Origin: Limnohabitans sp. WS1
Lineage (GTDB): Bacteria; Pseudomonadota; Gammaproteobacteria; Burkholderiales; Burkholderiaceae_C
Direction of reading: 5' to 3'
NCBI RefSeq assembly: GCF_003063265.1
Contig: NZ_NERU01000019.1
Location: 1-64,000 of the forward strand
Length of the DNA: 64,000 nt
The translations under genes and the position numbers were made by a program. The notes below the pieces were generated by a model. The model had not been told where the DNA came from. It saw only the letters and a program-made list of their open reading frames with translations, and did not search any database. Of the stretch, positions 48,511-57,690 are shown piece after piece (the stretch's first letter is position 1; each line of letters begins with the position of its first letter).

Positions 48511-49490
48511 GGCTTGCTCCCGGATGAAACGGCTCCCGGCGAAACGACCGCTGGCTTGGCCTGGCGCACGCCAAACAAAATCCCACTGGTCACCAGCGCC
48601 AGCCCGATCAGCAAATTCCAATGCAAGGGCTCCCCCAAAAACCACACCGCCCCCAAAGCCGACAAGCCCGGCACCAGCGCGGTGATCATGGTCGAGCGCA
48701 CCGGACCGTAGTGGCGCACCATCTGGGTGAAGGTGATGCCCGAAATGACCACCGAGCCCACACCCTGAAAGACGGCCTGGAACAAAATTTCGGACCAGGG
48801 GGTCTGGTGCAGATGCGTGGGCAGAATCGACAAACCCACCAACACAAGAAACAAGGGCACAAAACACACAAAGGCAAATGCCGTGATGGCCATGGTGGCC
48901 CGCACCGCATCGAAGCCGTGGCGGCGCACCATCACGCTGTAACTGGCCCAGCACAGGCCTGCCGCCATGAACAGCAAATCGCCCTTCCAGACCTCGCCGC
49001 CGTCAAAAGCCATGAGCAAGCTGGCTCCGCCCACCAACACATCGCCCAGCACAATAAAGCCCAGGCCCACCGCCCGCACAGCCGACACTTTTTCACGCAA
49101 GAACAGCCAAGCCAGCAAGGTGGTCCACAAAGGCAAGCTGCCCGGCATGAGCACCGAGGCATGCGAGGCCGGCGCGTAAAAAAACCCGGTGTAAGCCAAG
49201 ATGGCGTACAAAAATCCCCCCAACACCCCCGTTTGCACCGTGGGGCGCAAAGGCAGGGGCGACAAGCCCCACAAAGACCCCACCTGTTGCCCGGCTTGCC
49301 GCGCCGGTCGCATGAGCCACCAAGCCCAAGGCAGCAAAACAGCGCTGGCCCCCAAAACACGCGCAAACGCGATGTCCAAAGGCAACAAGCCCCGGGACGC
49401 CGAGGCACGCGCAATGACAATGAAACCGGTCCAGATGAGCACCGTGATGACCGCCGAAGCCAGGCCCACAGTTTTTGAAGAAAATCGCAT
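48507..49490 (-). CDS. EamA/DMT-family transporter
   Basis: 327 residues, ten hydrophobic helices in two EamA halves: VGLASAVITVLIWTGFIVIARASA opens the first and GDLLFMAAGLCWASYSVMVRR the second. The loop FFYAPASHASVLMPGSLPLWTTLLAW is a DMT mark. Substrate unknown. The stop overlaps the tsaB ATG (ATGA), so it is the first gene of the eamA-tsaB-rimI-udg operon. ATG 49490 (MRFSSKTVGL) is preferred over 49538. Confidence 0.85.
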   Translation of the reverse strand: MRFSSKTVGLASAVITVLIWTGFIVIARASASRGLLPLDIAFARVLGASAVLLPWAWWLMRPARQAGQQVGSLWGLSPLPLRPTVQTGVLGGFLYAILAYTGFFYAPASHASVLMPGSLPLWTTLLAWLFLREKVSAVRAVGLGFIVLGDVLVGGASLLMAFDGGEVWKGDLLFMAAGLCWASYSVMVRRHGFDAVRATMAITAFAFVCFVPLFLVLVGLSILPTHLHQTPWSEILFQAVFQGVGSVVISGITFTQMVRHYGPVRSTMITALVPGLSALGAVWFLGEPLHWNLLIGLALVTSGILFGVRQAKPAVVSPGAVSSGSKP

Positions 49491-49569
49491 GGCCCGAATC
49501 ATACGGGGCCGCTGCACAGGTGCGAGCTGTATCGCCATTGATCGAACCGGTCCCCGTTAGACTCGCCCG

Positions 49570-51132
49570 ATGACCCGCTCCCGCGCCAAGCGCCCATTTT
49601 TGTTCACCCTGGCCCTGGCTGGCTGTGCAGCCTTGGCGCTGAGTACCGCCTTGTTCTGGCCTGCCCATGCGCAAACTACTGCCCAAGCCACGCTGCCCAA
49701 GGATGTCCTGCAAACACTGCAAAAGGCCCAAGTCCCCCCTTCGGCCCTGAGCGTGCTCATCGCCCCACTGCCCAATGGTGCCGCGTCCAGCAACGCCCAG
49801 CAACGGCACTTGTTGCACCACGCGCAAGCCAGCGTCAACCCGGCCTCGGTCATGAAGCTGTTCACCACCTATGCGGGTTTGAGCCTGCTGGGGCCTGATC
49901 ACGTCTGGCGCAACCGGGTGTACACCGATGGCACCTTGCGCGATGGCGTGCTCCAGGGCAACCTGGTCGTGCGCGGCAGCGGAGACCCCAAACTGGTGGT
50001 CGAGCGTCTGCAAGAGCTGCTGGCGCAAGTTCGGGCGGCGGGCGTGCGCGAGGTGCGCGGGGACATCGTGCTGGACCGCAGCGTGTTTGACGTGCGCGAA
50101 CGCAGTGAGCCCTTCGACGACGAACCGCTGCGGCCCTACAACGTGGGGCCAGATGGGCTGTTGCTCAATTTCAAGGCGGTGGTTTACAAGTTCACGCCCA
50201 ACGCTGCCAGCGGTCAGGTGCAGGTGCGCTTTGAACCACCGCTGGCGGGTTTTTCTGCCCCGATGCAACTGCCACTCAGCCAAGCCCCGTGCAGCGACTG
50301 GCGTCGCCAGCTGCAGGCCGACTTCAGCCAGCCGCAGCAGGTGAAGTTTGCAGGCCGTTACCCGACCAGCTGCGGCGAACGCGAATGGCCCGTGGCCTAC
50401 CCCGAACCCGAGGCCTATGCGCCGCGTGTCATGCAGGCCCTGTGGCAGGCAGCAGGCGGGCAGCTCACGGGACAGGTGCGCTACGGCACTCGCCCTGCAT
50501 CGGCCAAGCTGCTGCTGGATGCGCCCTCCTTGCCCTTGTCCGAGATCATCAAAGACATCAATAAATTCTCAAACAACGTGATGGCGCAGCAGCTGTACCT
50601 GACGCTGTCGAGCGAGATGGGCTCGCCTGGGCGGTTTGAGGCCTCGCGCTTGCGCCTGTCGCAATGGTGGCGACAGGGCTTTGCCGGACACGATGAGCCG
50701 GTGCTGGACAACGGCTCCGGTCTGTCGCGCAGCGAGCGCAGCACGGCGCAGGCCCTGACCGCCTTGCTGCAGGCCGCAAATGCCAGCCCGCACGCCAGGC
50801 ACTTTGTCGACTCGCTGGCCATTGCCGGGGTGGATGGCACCGCCGCCCGCCTGAAAGAGCGCAGCCCCCAATCGCCCGTGATCGGCAACGCCTGGCTCAA
50901 AACCGGCTCGTTGCGCGATGTGGCCTCGGTGGCCGGTTATGTGCAGGGCCAAAGCGGACAGCGCTACACCTTGGTGGCCGTGCTGCACCACCCCAACGCC
51001 CACCAGGCGCGGGCGGCACTCGACCAGCTGCTCGAATGGACCGTGCGCGACCAAGAGAAAAACACCACAAACACGACCAGCCGCCTCTCGCCTGCCGCCG
51101 CACGAGAACGCACGCCAGCGCCACGCCCTTGA
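49570..51132 (+). CDS. dacB: D-alanyl-D-alanine carboxypeptidase/endopeptidase (PBP4)
   Basis: 520 residues with a signal sequence ending AHAQT. The class C penicillin-binding motifs are present: SVMK in NPASVMKLFTTYAGL (SxxK, about residue 96), SNN in INKFSNNVMAQQLY (SxN, about 335), and KTG in NAWLKTGSLRDVA (about 443). A large insert between the first two motifs, as in DacB, includes GSGDPKLVVERLQEL. It trims or opens peptidoglycan cross-links in the periplasm. The C-terminus is a Thr/Arg-rich tail. Confidence 0.93.
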   Translation: MTRSRAKRPFLFTLALAGCAALALSTALFWPAHAQTTAQATLPKDVLQTLQKAQVPPSALSVLIAPLPNGAASSNAQQRHLLHHAQASVNPASVMKLFTTYAGLSLLGPDHVWRNRVYTDGTLRDGVLQGNLVVRGSGDPKLVVERLQELLAQVRAAGVREVRGDIVLDRSVFDVRERSEPFDDEPLRPYNVGPDGLLLNFKAVVYKFTPNAASGQVQVRFEPPLAGFSAPMQLPLSQAPCSDWRRQLQADFSQPQQVKFAGRYPTSCGEREWPVAYPEPEAYAPRVMQALWQAAGGQLTGQVRYGTRPASAKLLLDAPSLPLSEIIKDINKFSNNVMAQQLYLTLSSEMGSPGRFEASRLRLSQWWRQGFAGHDEPVLDNGSGLSRSERSTAQALTALLQAANASPHARHFVDSLAIAGVDGTAARLKERSPQSPVIGNAWLKTGSLRDVASVAGYVQGQSGQRYTLVAVLHHPNAHQARAALDQLLEWTVRDQEKNTTNTTSRLSPAAARERTPAPRP

Positions 51133-51171
51133 CCGCAAGCCCTTGTCCTTCCCCCCCACACACGACTGAAC

Positions 51172-51426
51172 ATGAACCTGATTGACTGGGTCGGCTCTTT
51201 GGCCGCCATCTTGACCACCGCCAGCTTTGTGCCACAGGCCTGGCACACCTTTCGAACCCGTGACGTGAGCGGCATCTCCTTGAGCATGTACAGCCTGTTC
51301 ACCGTGGGCGTGGCACTGTGGCTGGTCTACGGCATCTTGCTCACCGCCTGGCCCATCATCATCGCCAACGTCATCACCACCAGCTTGGCGCTGATGATTT
51401 TGGTGATGAAGCTGCGCTATCGGTGA
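51172..51426 (+). CDS. SemiSWEET sugar transporter
   Basis: 84 residues with three membrane helices: IDWVGSLAAILTTASFVPQAW carries the PQ motif, then SMYSLFTVGVALWLVYGI and WPIIIANVITTSLALMILVM. The FVPQAWHTFRTRDVSGISLSM stretch is the SemiSWEET signature; such proteins dimerise to move sucrose or glucose. It lies 39 bases after dacB. A small gene but well supported by the motif. Confidence 0.9.
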   Translation: MNLIDWVGSLAAILTTASFVPQAWHTFRTRDVSGISLSMYSLFTVGVALWLVYGILLTAWPIIIANVITTSLALMILVMKLRYR

Positions 51427-51500
51427 CTCCTGACCCCTTCGATCGCTGGCAGATCGGTAAATACCCCATGGTTTGAAAGCCATCACTGCACTAAAGTGAA

Positions 51501-51520
51501 AAAAGAACGATTGTTCTTTT
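51501..51520. promoter_or_regulatory. 20-bp perfect palindrome, TetR-operator-like
   Basis: AAAAGAAC-GATT-GTTCTTTT. The symmetric AGAAC...GTTCT arms with a four-base centre are the usual size for TetR-family operators. It lies 20 bases upstream of the lipoprotein hydrolase ATG (51541), close to its promoter. No tetR gene is in the window. Confidence 0.55.
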
Positions 51521-51540
51521 AAATCCAATGGAGACACCCC

Positions 51541-52812
51541 ATGAAAACATTGAAGTTCGGCATCTCGATTTTGGGCGCGGCCTTGCTCGCCGCTTGCGGC
51601 GGCAGCGATTCGCCACATGGCGCACTGCTCGATAACCCGGTTTTGCTGGCCACACTGACCAAATCTCAATTCGACAGTGGTCCTCTGGTGAACTTGAGTG
51701 GCCCAGCCAAATGTGATGTCAAGGTGGTTTCTCTCAACTACGTGACACCCGGCGTCAAGGGCGAAAGTTCTAACGCCTCTGGCGTTTTGTTGCTGCCCAC
51801 GGGTGCAGGTTGCACCGCCGCAGCGCCTTTGGTGGCCTATGCCAAGGGCACTGACGTGCAAAAGCCCCGCACACTGGCCAACCCGGCAGATGGCGAAACC
51901 TTCTTGCTGGCTGCCATGTACGCCAGTCAGGGCTATGCCGTGGTGGCGACCGACTACCTGGGATTTGCCAAATCCAACTACAGCTTCCACCCCTACCTGC
52001 ACGCAGACTCCGAAGCAACCTCGGTCATTGACTCGATTCGCGCCGCTCGCAACGCCGTGGCATCACAAGGGGCCAGCCTCAATGGCAAAGTCATGCTGAC
52101 CGGCTACTCACAAGGGGGTCACGCCTCCATGGCCGCACACCGTGCCATTGAGAAAAACCTGTCCACCGAGATCAACGTGGTGGCTGGAGCGCACTTGGCT
52201 GGACCGTACAACCTGTCGGGCTCCATGAAACTCACAGAGGCCATTGCGGGTTACCAGTTCTTTGTGCCTTATCTGGTGACGGCCTGGCAAAAGATTTACG
52301 GCAATCTGTACAGCGATGTCAAAACTGCCTTCAAGGCCCCCTACGCCGACTGGATTGAAGGCTTGCTGCCTAACTCCACGCTGAACTACACCACGCTGGT
52401 GACCAGCGAAAAGCTGCCGGGCATCAATGGAGAAACACCCAACCAAGCCCGCGATGCCCTGTTTCAATCAGCATTCAGCAGCGACATCTTGACCAATCCC
52501 AACAATGCCACCTTCCTGGCCGCCAAAAAGAACGACTTGCTGGACTGGACGCCCAAGTCACAACTCATGCTGTGCGGCGGCAGTGGCGACCCCACCGTGC
52601 CACCGGCCATACACCAAGACGTCATGAAGAAAGCCTTTGATGACAAAAACCTGAGCAATGTGACCTCGGTCGATGTCGATATGTTCATTGAAGCCAACTA
52701 CAGTGCCATCAAATCGAACAACCCTGCCACTTATTACGGCAACTACCACGGCACTTACGAGCCACCGTTTTGCCATTACGAGGCCAAAAAGGTGTTTGAC
52801 TTGGTGAAGTAA
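51541..52812 (+). CDS. Exported lipoprotein alpha/beta hydrolase (secretory-lipase-like)
   Basis: 423 residues. Lipoprotein signal MKTLKFGISILGAALLAAC with lipobox LAAC, then a Gly/Ser start. The nucleophile elbow is VMLTGYSQGGHASMAAHRA (G-x-S-x-G, about residue 193). The acid may be in MLCGGSGDPTVPPAIHQD, and the His is in a later GNYHGTYEPPFCHYE stretch. This resembles fungal-type secretory lipases and bacterial relatives acting on esters. A TetR-like palindrome upstream suggests induction. A terminator follows. Confidence 0.82.
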   Translation: MKTLKFGISILGAALLAACGGSDSPHGALLDNPVLLATLTKSQFDSGPLVNLSGPAKCDVKVVSLNYVTPGVKGESSNASGVLLLPTGAGCTAAAPLVAYAKGTDVQKPRTLANPADGETFLLAAMYASQGYAVVATDYLGFAKSNYSFHPYLHADSEATSVIDSIRAARNAVASQGASLNGKVMLTGYSQGGHASMAAHRAIEKNLSTEINVVAGAHLAGPYNLSGSMKLTEAIAGYQFFVPYLVTAWQKIYGNLYSDVKTAFKAPYADWIEGLLPNSTLNYTTLVTSEKLPGINGETPNQARDALFQSAFSSDILTNPNNATFLAAKKNDLLDWTPKSQLMLCGGSGDPTVPPAIHQDVMKKAFDDKNLSNVTSVDVDMFIEANYSAIKSNNPATYYGNYHGTYEPPFCHYEAKKVFDLVK

Positions 52813-52830
52813 ACACCCAAGCCCCACACA

Positions 52831-52857
52831 ACAAGGCCCGCTCAGTGCGGGCCTTGT
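52831..52857. terminator. Terminator between convergent genes
   Basis: ACAAGGCCCGC, five-base loop, GCGGGCCTTGT: an 11-bp perfect stem followed by TATTTTG. It serves the lipoprotein hydrolase, and perhaps the leftward tsaC. Confidence 0.8.
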
Positions 52858-52879
52858 TATTTTGAAGAAGGCAAAAGCC

Positions 52880-53872
52880 TCAAGCCGCTGCCCGCTGCAA
52901 TCGGTCACGCACGCCTTCCCACTCGGGTGTGTCGGGCGGCAGCTGCACCCATATTTGTGTCACCCCCCGTGCGTCCAGATCGCGCAAGACGCTGAACAGA
53001 TCATGCGCGGCCTGTTCAGCGCTTGTGGGCTGTTCGCGCCAGACAACACCTGCGCCGGCGTCAGGGCGTTGAGCCGACCACACCCCCAGGTTGTTGGCAT
53101 GCGGACCCAGGGCCAACAGCTTGGCGTCGATGTCTTGCGCCAACATCAAGCGCACTTTGGCACGCGGCGCGTAGTGCGATTCGAGCGTGCCCGAGGCGCG
53201 TGGGGCGGCTTGGCCCATCACCTCCTGTGGCGCGTCCTTGTCCAGCACCGTTCGGCCGCAAACCGCTTCAATCTGCACTCGGGTGATGTGCCCGGGGCGC
53301 AGCAGCACCGGCTCGCCGCGTGTGCAGTCGATGATGGTGGACTCAATGCCCACCGCGCACTCGCCACCGTCCAGAATCAGCAAGTCTTGGCCCAGTTCGG
53401 ACTGCACATGCGCCGCAGTGGTTGGGCTCACGCGGCCAAAACGGTTGGCGCTGGGCGCTGACACGCCTTGCACACCCAAGACCGCACAGGCTTGCAACAG
53501 TTGCTGAGCAACCGGGTGCGACGGGCAGCGCAAACCAATCGAGTCTTGCCCACCCGCCGAGGCCGTGGCCACGCCGCTTTGACGCGGCAGGATCAAGGTC
53601 AAGGGGCCGGGCCAAAAAGTATCGATCAAGCGCTGCGCAAATTCGGGCACCTGTGCGGCAAAGAACGGCACCTGCGCGGCGCTGGCCACATGCACGATCA
53701 GCGGATGATCGGCCGGACGGCCTTTGGCCACAAAAATCTGGGCCACGGCCGCATCGTCGGTGGCATTGGCTGCCAAGCCGTACACCGTCTCAGTGGGCAG
53801 GCCCACCAATTGGCCGTCACGCAGGGCGCGTGCCGCCTGCGAAATGGCGTGTTCGTCTGCCGTCAAGATCAT
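52880..53872 (-). CDS. tsaC: Threonylcarbamoyl-AMP synthase (long Sua5 form)
   Basis: 330 residues. The YrdC domain starts LRDGQLVGLPTETVYGLAANA, with KGRPADHPLIVHV and the CPSHPVAQQLL and SANRFGRVSPTTAAHV regions that bind ATP and threonine. A C-terminal Sua5 domain follows after SHYAPRAKVRLML. It makes the threonylcarbamoyl donor used by TsaB/TsaD. The ATG at 53872 is one base after the purK stop, so it is co-translated with purE-purK. Confidence 0.92.
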   Translation of the reverse strand: MILTADEHAISQAARALRDGQLVGLPTETVYGLAANATDDAAVAQIFVAKGRPADHPLIVHVASAAQVPFFAAQVPEFAQRLIDTFWPGPLTLILPRQSGVATASAGGQDSIGLRCPSHPVAQQLLQACAVLGVQGVSAPSANRFGRVSPTTAAHVQSELGQDLLILDGGECAVGIESTIIDCTRGEPVLLRPGHITRVQIEAVCGRTVLDKDAPQEVMGQAAPRASGTLESHYAPRAKVRLMLAQDIDAKLLALGPHANNLGVWSAQRPDAGAGVVWREQPTSAEQAAHDLFSVLRDLDARGVTQIWVQLPPDTPEWEGVRDRLQRAAA

Positions 53873-53873
53873 T

Positions 53874-55067
53874 TCAGAACGCTTCAATGCCGAGCAAGGC
53901 CGCCGCTTGCAAGGCCGTGGCGCGAACCGCCTCAGGCGTGGCACCGGTGATGTTCAGGTGCCCCATCTTGCGACCGGGCCTGGCCGACAACTTGCCGTAC
54001 AGGTGCAAATGCGTGCCGGGCAGCGCCAGAACGGCGTCCCAAGCGGGTGCACCGTTTTCGGTCCACAAATCACCCAGCAGGTTGAGCATGATGGACGGGG
54101 AATGCTGGCGTGGCTGCGTGAGCGGCAAACCCGCCAGCGTGCGCACCTGCAGCTCAAACTGCGACTGGTCGCAAGCGTTCAGCGTGTAGTGACCGCTGTT
54201 GTGTGGGCGCGGTGCCATCTCGTTGACGACCAACTGGCCGCCTTCGAGGATGAAAAACTCCACACACAGCACGCCCACGTAATGCAGGCCTTCGGCAATG
54301 GCACGGGTGGCGGCCACGGCCTGCGCGGCCAAGTGGGTGGGCACAGCGCCTTCGTACACGCTGGTCAAGGCCAAAATGCCTTCGCGGTGCAGGTTCAGCT
54401 GGACCGGGAAATTCACCATCTGCCCATCGGCCCCACGCGCCACAATGACCGAGCATTCGGCTTGGAGGGGCAGCATTTTTTCAAGCACACAGGGCACGTT
54501 CTTGAGCTGATCCCAGGCGGCGCTCAATTCTTCACGGCTCTTGACGCGGATCTGGCCTTTGCCGTCGTAGCCCATGCGGGCGGTCTTGAGGATGCCAGGG
54601 AAGAGCTCATCGCTCAGAGCGGCCAATTGCTCTGGCTTGGCGATGACCGCGTGGGGCGCCACAGGCACGCCGCAGCCCACAAAATGGGCTTTTTCGGCCG
54701 CGCGGTCTTGCGCAATGGCCACGGCATCGGCACCCGGGGCCACCGGGCGGTGTGCGCCCAGCGTGACCAGCGCGGGCGCGGGCACGTTTTCAAATTCGGT
54801 GGTGATGGCGGCGCAGCGCTGCATCAGCTGGGCCAAGCCTTGCTCGTCCAAGTAATCGGTCTGGATGTGGTGGTGGCTCACCAGCCCGGCCGGACTGGCG
54901 GTGTCGGGGTCGAGCACGGCGGTGAAATACCCCATGGACTGCGCTGCGTGCACGAACATGCGGCCAAGCTGTCCGCCGCCCATCACGCCCAAGGTGGCGG
55001 GCTGGCCGTTGACGATTGCGCCAGGCAACATCACTTTGTGAAGCTTCTTGTTCAGGGGCTTGTTCAT
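53874..55067 (-). CDS. purK: N5-carboxyaminoimidazole ribonucleotide synthase
   Basis: 397 residues of the ATP-grasp fold. LGVMGGGQLGRMFVHAAQSMGYF opens the protein; TARMGYDGKGQIRVKS is the glycine-rich ATP loop; CVEFFILEGGQLVVNEMAPRPHNSGHYT (in parts) is the PurK active-site run. It turns AIR, bicarbonate and ATP into N5-CAIR in purine synthesis. Its ATG overlaps the purE stop (ATGA). Confidence 0.95.
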   Translation of the reverse strand: MNKPLNKKLHKVMLPGAIVNGQPATLGVMGGGQLGRMFVHAAQSMGYFTAVLDPDTASPAGLVSHHHIQTDYLDEQGLAQLMQRCAAITTEFENVPAPALVTLGAHRPVAPGADAVAIAQDRAAEKAHFVGCGVPVAPHAVIAKPEQLAALSDELFPGILKTARMGYDGKGQIRVKSREELSAAWDQLKNVPCVLEKMLPLQAECSVIVARGADGQMVNFPVQLNLHREGILALTSVYEGAVPTHLAAQAVAATRAIAEGLHYVGVLCVEFFILEGGQLVVNEMAPRPHNSGHYTLNACDQSQFELQVRTLAGLPLTQPRQHSPSIMLNLLGDLWTENGAPAWDAVLALPGTHLHLYGKLSARPGRKMGHLNITGATPEAVRATALQAAALLGIEAF

Positions 55068-55564
55068 GCGGCACCTACCGGGGGCAAGGTCATGGCGCGG
55101 GCCATGGCGGTTTGTTCGGCGCGAAAAGCTTCGAGCTTTTGACGCAGAGCAGGGTCGTTGTTGGCCAACATGGCCACGGCAAACAGGGCGGCATTGGCCG
55201 CACCGGCTGCGCCAATGGCAAAGGTGGCCACCGGCACGCCCTTGGGCATTTGCACAATGCTGTGCAGCGAATCCACACCCGACAAGGCCTTGGTCTGCAC
55301 CGGCACGCCCAGCACCGGCACCACCGTCTTGGCCGCGATCATGCCGGGCAAATGGGCTGCGCCGCCCGCGCCCGCGATGATGGCCTGCAAGCCGCGCTCG
55401 GCCGCTGTTTGTGCATAGGCAAACATATCGTCGGGCATTCTGTGGGCCGAAACCACGCGGGCATCGTGAGGGATGCCAAACTGTTGGAGAATCTGGACTG
55501 CGTGCTGCATGGTGTCCCAGTCGGAGCTGGAACCCATGACGACGCCGATGAGCGCTTGAGTCAT
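55064..55564 (-). CDS. purE: N5-CAIR mutase
   Basis: 166 residues. IGVVMGSSSDWDTMQHAV and the segment ARVVSAHRMPDDMFAYA carry the class I PurE active site (SSSDW, SAHR), with AGAGGAAHLPGMIAA and VPVLGVPVQTKALSGVDSLHSI following. It converts N5-CAIR to CAIR. The frame is open far upstream to 56629, but the ATG at 55564 (MTQALIG) is the family start. First gene of purE-purK-tsaC. Confidence 0.95.
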   Translation of the reverse strand: MTQALIGVVMGSSSDWDTMQHAVQILQQFGIPHDARVVSAHRMPDDMFAYAQTAAERGLQAIIAGAGGAAHLPGMIAAKTVVPVLGVPVQTKALSGVDSLHSIVQMPKGVPVATFAIGAAGAANAALFAVAMLANNDPALRQKLEAFRAEQTAMARAMTLPPVGAA

Positions 55565-55645
55565 TGGGTGCTTTTCGTGATCAATCTTGAATTTTAAGGT
55601 TTCACCCCGCGTGGGTTTGAAACACAACCCGGAACACTGCCCGCC

Positions 55646-56599
55646 ATGATGGACGTCACGATACAAAATTTTGAAGCCGAGGTGATTGAAGCCTCCATGA
55701 CCACGCCCGTGCTGGTGGACTTTTGGGCCCCATGGTGCGGCCCCTGCAAATCGCTGGGCCCCATCCTGGAGCGGGTCGAGACCGCCTATGAAGGCCGCTT
55801 CAAGCTGGTCAAGATCAATTCGGACGAAGAACAGCAACTGGCCCAAGCCTTTGGCATCAAAAGCATCCCGACTTGCGTGCTGCTGATGAACGGCCAGCCG
55901 GTCGATGGCTTCATGGGTGCCTTGCCCGAGGGACAGGTCAAGCAGTTCCTGGACAAACACCTGCCCGCCGAAGGCGAGCTGCAAGCCCAAGCCGCAGCGG
56001 AAGAAGCCCACCAGCACCTGGAGGCAGGCGATGCACTCAGCGCCCGCGCAGCCCTGGAGCAGGCCCTGGCCACCGACCCTGGCAACGACGATGCCCGCTT
56101 TGACTTGGTCAAACTGCTGATCGGACACGGTGAATTGGCCGAAGCCGCCGCCTTGCTGGCCCCGGCCATGGCCCGCATCCCGGTGCCCCTGCGCTTTGAG
56201 GCACAAACCCAGTGGCTCAATGCCCTGGAATTTGTGACCACCGACCCGCGTGGTCAGTGGGACTTGGACCAGTTTGACGCCTTGATCGCCCACAACAAAC
56301 GTGATTTTGAAAGCCGCTTTGCCAAAAGCCGTCTCTTGATCGCCGTGGGCCAATGGGAAGCGGCCATGGACGAATTGCTCGAAATCATCATGCGCGACAA
56401 GAAGTGGGACAACGAAGCCCCCCGCAAAACCTTTGTCGCCCTGCTGGAGCTGATGACCCCGCCCAAGCCCAAAACGCAAGACGCCACCGGCAAATCCGCC
56501 GGCGGCATCGAGTTGATGGGCAAAGCCGCGCTGCAAGAAGACCCCCTGTTGGCCATGATCTCCAGCTACCGCCGCAAGCTGAGCATGGCGCTGAACTGA
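55646..56599 (+). CDS. Thioredoxin/TPR co-chaperone (YbbN/CnoX-like)
   Basis: 317 residues. The N-terminal thioredoxin domain (1-105) has VDFWAPWCGPCKSLGP, here with a full CGPC site, unlike E. coli CnoX (SQHC). The C-terminal TPR region includes AQAAAEEAHQHLEAGDALSA, LEQALATDPGNDDARFDLVKLL and RDFESRFAKSRLLIAVGQWE, in the YbbN order. It may be redox-active as well as a holdase. Met 55646 or 55649 begins it. Divergent from purE; REP array follows. Confidence 0.88.
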   Translation: MMDVTIQNFEAEVIEASMTTPVLVDFWAPWCGPCKSLGPILERVETAYEGRFKLVKINSDEEQQLAQAFGIKSIPTCVLLMNGQPVDGFMGALPEGQVKQFLDKHLPAEGELQAQAAAEEAHQHLEAGDALSARAALEQALATDPGNDDARFDLVKLLIGHGELAEAAALLAPAMARIPVPLRFEAQTQWLNALEFVTTDPRGQWDLDQFDALIAHNKRDFESRFAKSRLLIAVGQWEAAMDELLEIIMRDKKWDNEAPRKTFVALLELMTPPKPKTQDATGKSAGGIELMGKAALQEDPLLAMISSYRRKLSMALN

Positions 56600-56605
56600 A
56601 CGACA

Positions 56606-57060
56606 TCGCCCCGGGGGCGAGGCTCCCACAAAATGCAGGCACCCCCCCTGTAGGAGCGACGCCCTCGTCGCGATAACCCTCGCAGACCACCCCCCATCGC
56701 CCCGAGGGCGGGGCTCCTACAAAAACACCATCGCCTCAGGGGCGAGGCTCCCACAAAATGCAGGCAATCCCCCTGTAGGAGCGACGCCCTCGTCGCGATA
56801 ACCCTCGCAGACCACTACCCATCGCCCCGAGGGCGGGGCTCCTACAAAATGCAGGCAATCCCCCTGTATGAGCGACGCACTCGTCGCGATAACCCTCGCA
56901 GACCACCCCCCATCGCCCCGAGGGCGGGGCTCCCACAAAATGCAGGCAATCCCCCTGTAGGAACGACGCCCTCGTCGCGATAACCCTCGCAGACCACCCC
57001 CCATCGCCCCGAGGGCGGGGCTCCTACAAAAACACCGTCGCCCCGGGGCGGGGCTGCCAC
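56606..57060. repeat. REP family A tandem array (four units, 91-bp period)
   Basis: GTAGGAGCGACGCCCTCGTC heads at 56650, 56775 and (with changes) 56866 and 56957, each followed by GCGATAACCCTCGCAGACCA and CATCGCCCCGAGGGCGGGGC. The first interval is 125 bp because a 34-bp half-unit is inserted. It lies in the inverse orientation to the array at 19780. It fills the 501-base gap between the thioredoxin gene and the Mpo1-like gene. Confidence 0.87.
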
Positions 57061-57100
57061 ACACTGCACAACCGGTCGCTGCCCTCTCGCGGCCAAGCCG

Positions 57101-57622
57101 TCAGTGTGCAGGCCCCGCTTGGCGTTCGATGTCCATGCGCATGGACGCCAGCAGGCCGATGGCCATGAGCACCTCGCCCACCACAAACATGGGGCCGACC
57201 AGCAAACCCACGATGTCGTCGGCAAAGGCGGGTTTTTTGCCCTCGAAGTAATGCCCGACAAACTGGATGATCCAGCCGATCACAAACAAGCCCAAGCCCG
57301 CCTGCCAGGCCAGCAGCCCAGCGGCTGCGGCCCAGGGCACCAAGCCATGAGCGCAAGCGACCAGCAGGCCATTGACGAGGCTGGTGGCCACGCCCAGCAG
57401 CAAAGCACCCCGGGTCAGATACCACAGACTCGTCAGCCCCCACAGGCACCAAGCCGGTGTCAGCGCCCACTCGCCCCACGCCCAGGTCGGCTGGGTCAGC
57501 ATCATGGCAATGGCCATGAAGATCAGGGGCACCCCCAGCAAATGGGTGGCAATGTTGCGCCGGTCGCGGTGGTAGTGGGCGTACTGCACCATCAGTGCTG
57601 AAGCGGATCGGAAAAAACTCAT
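57101..57622 (-). CDS. Mpo1-like (DUF962) membrane protein
   Basis: 173 residues with four or five hydrophobic segments. The start MSFFRSASALMVQYAHYHRD then NIATHLLGVPLIFMAIAMML has the family pattern Y-x-x-x-H-x-x-x-x-N-x-x-x-H-x-x-G-x-P. WIIQFVGHYFEGKKPAFADD has the second His motif (H-Y-x-E-x-x-x-P-A). Yeast Mpo1 is an iron dioxygenase acting on 2-hydroxy fatty acids; bacterial members probably bind iron too. AGGAG precedes ATG 57622. Confidence 0.85.
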   Translation of the reverse strand: MSFFRSASALMVQYAHYHRDRRNIATHLLGVPLIFMAIAMMLTQPTWAWGEWALTPAWCLWGLTSLWYLTRGALLLGVATSLVNGLLVACAHGLVPWAAAAGLLAWQAGLGLFVIGWIIQFVGHYFEGKKPAFADDIVGLLVGPMFVVGEVLMAIGLLASMRMDIERQAGPAH

Positions 57623-57690
57623 GCGGGTGTCTCCTTTTGTTTCAAGCCCCAAGGACCGACTCATCGCCAGGCGTCTTGTGACCTCCTGCT

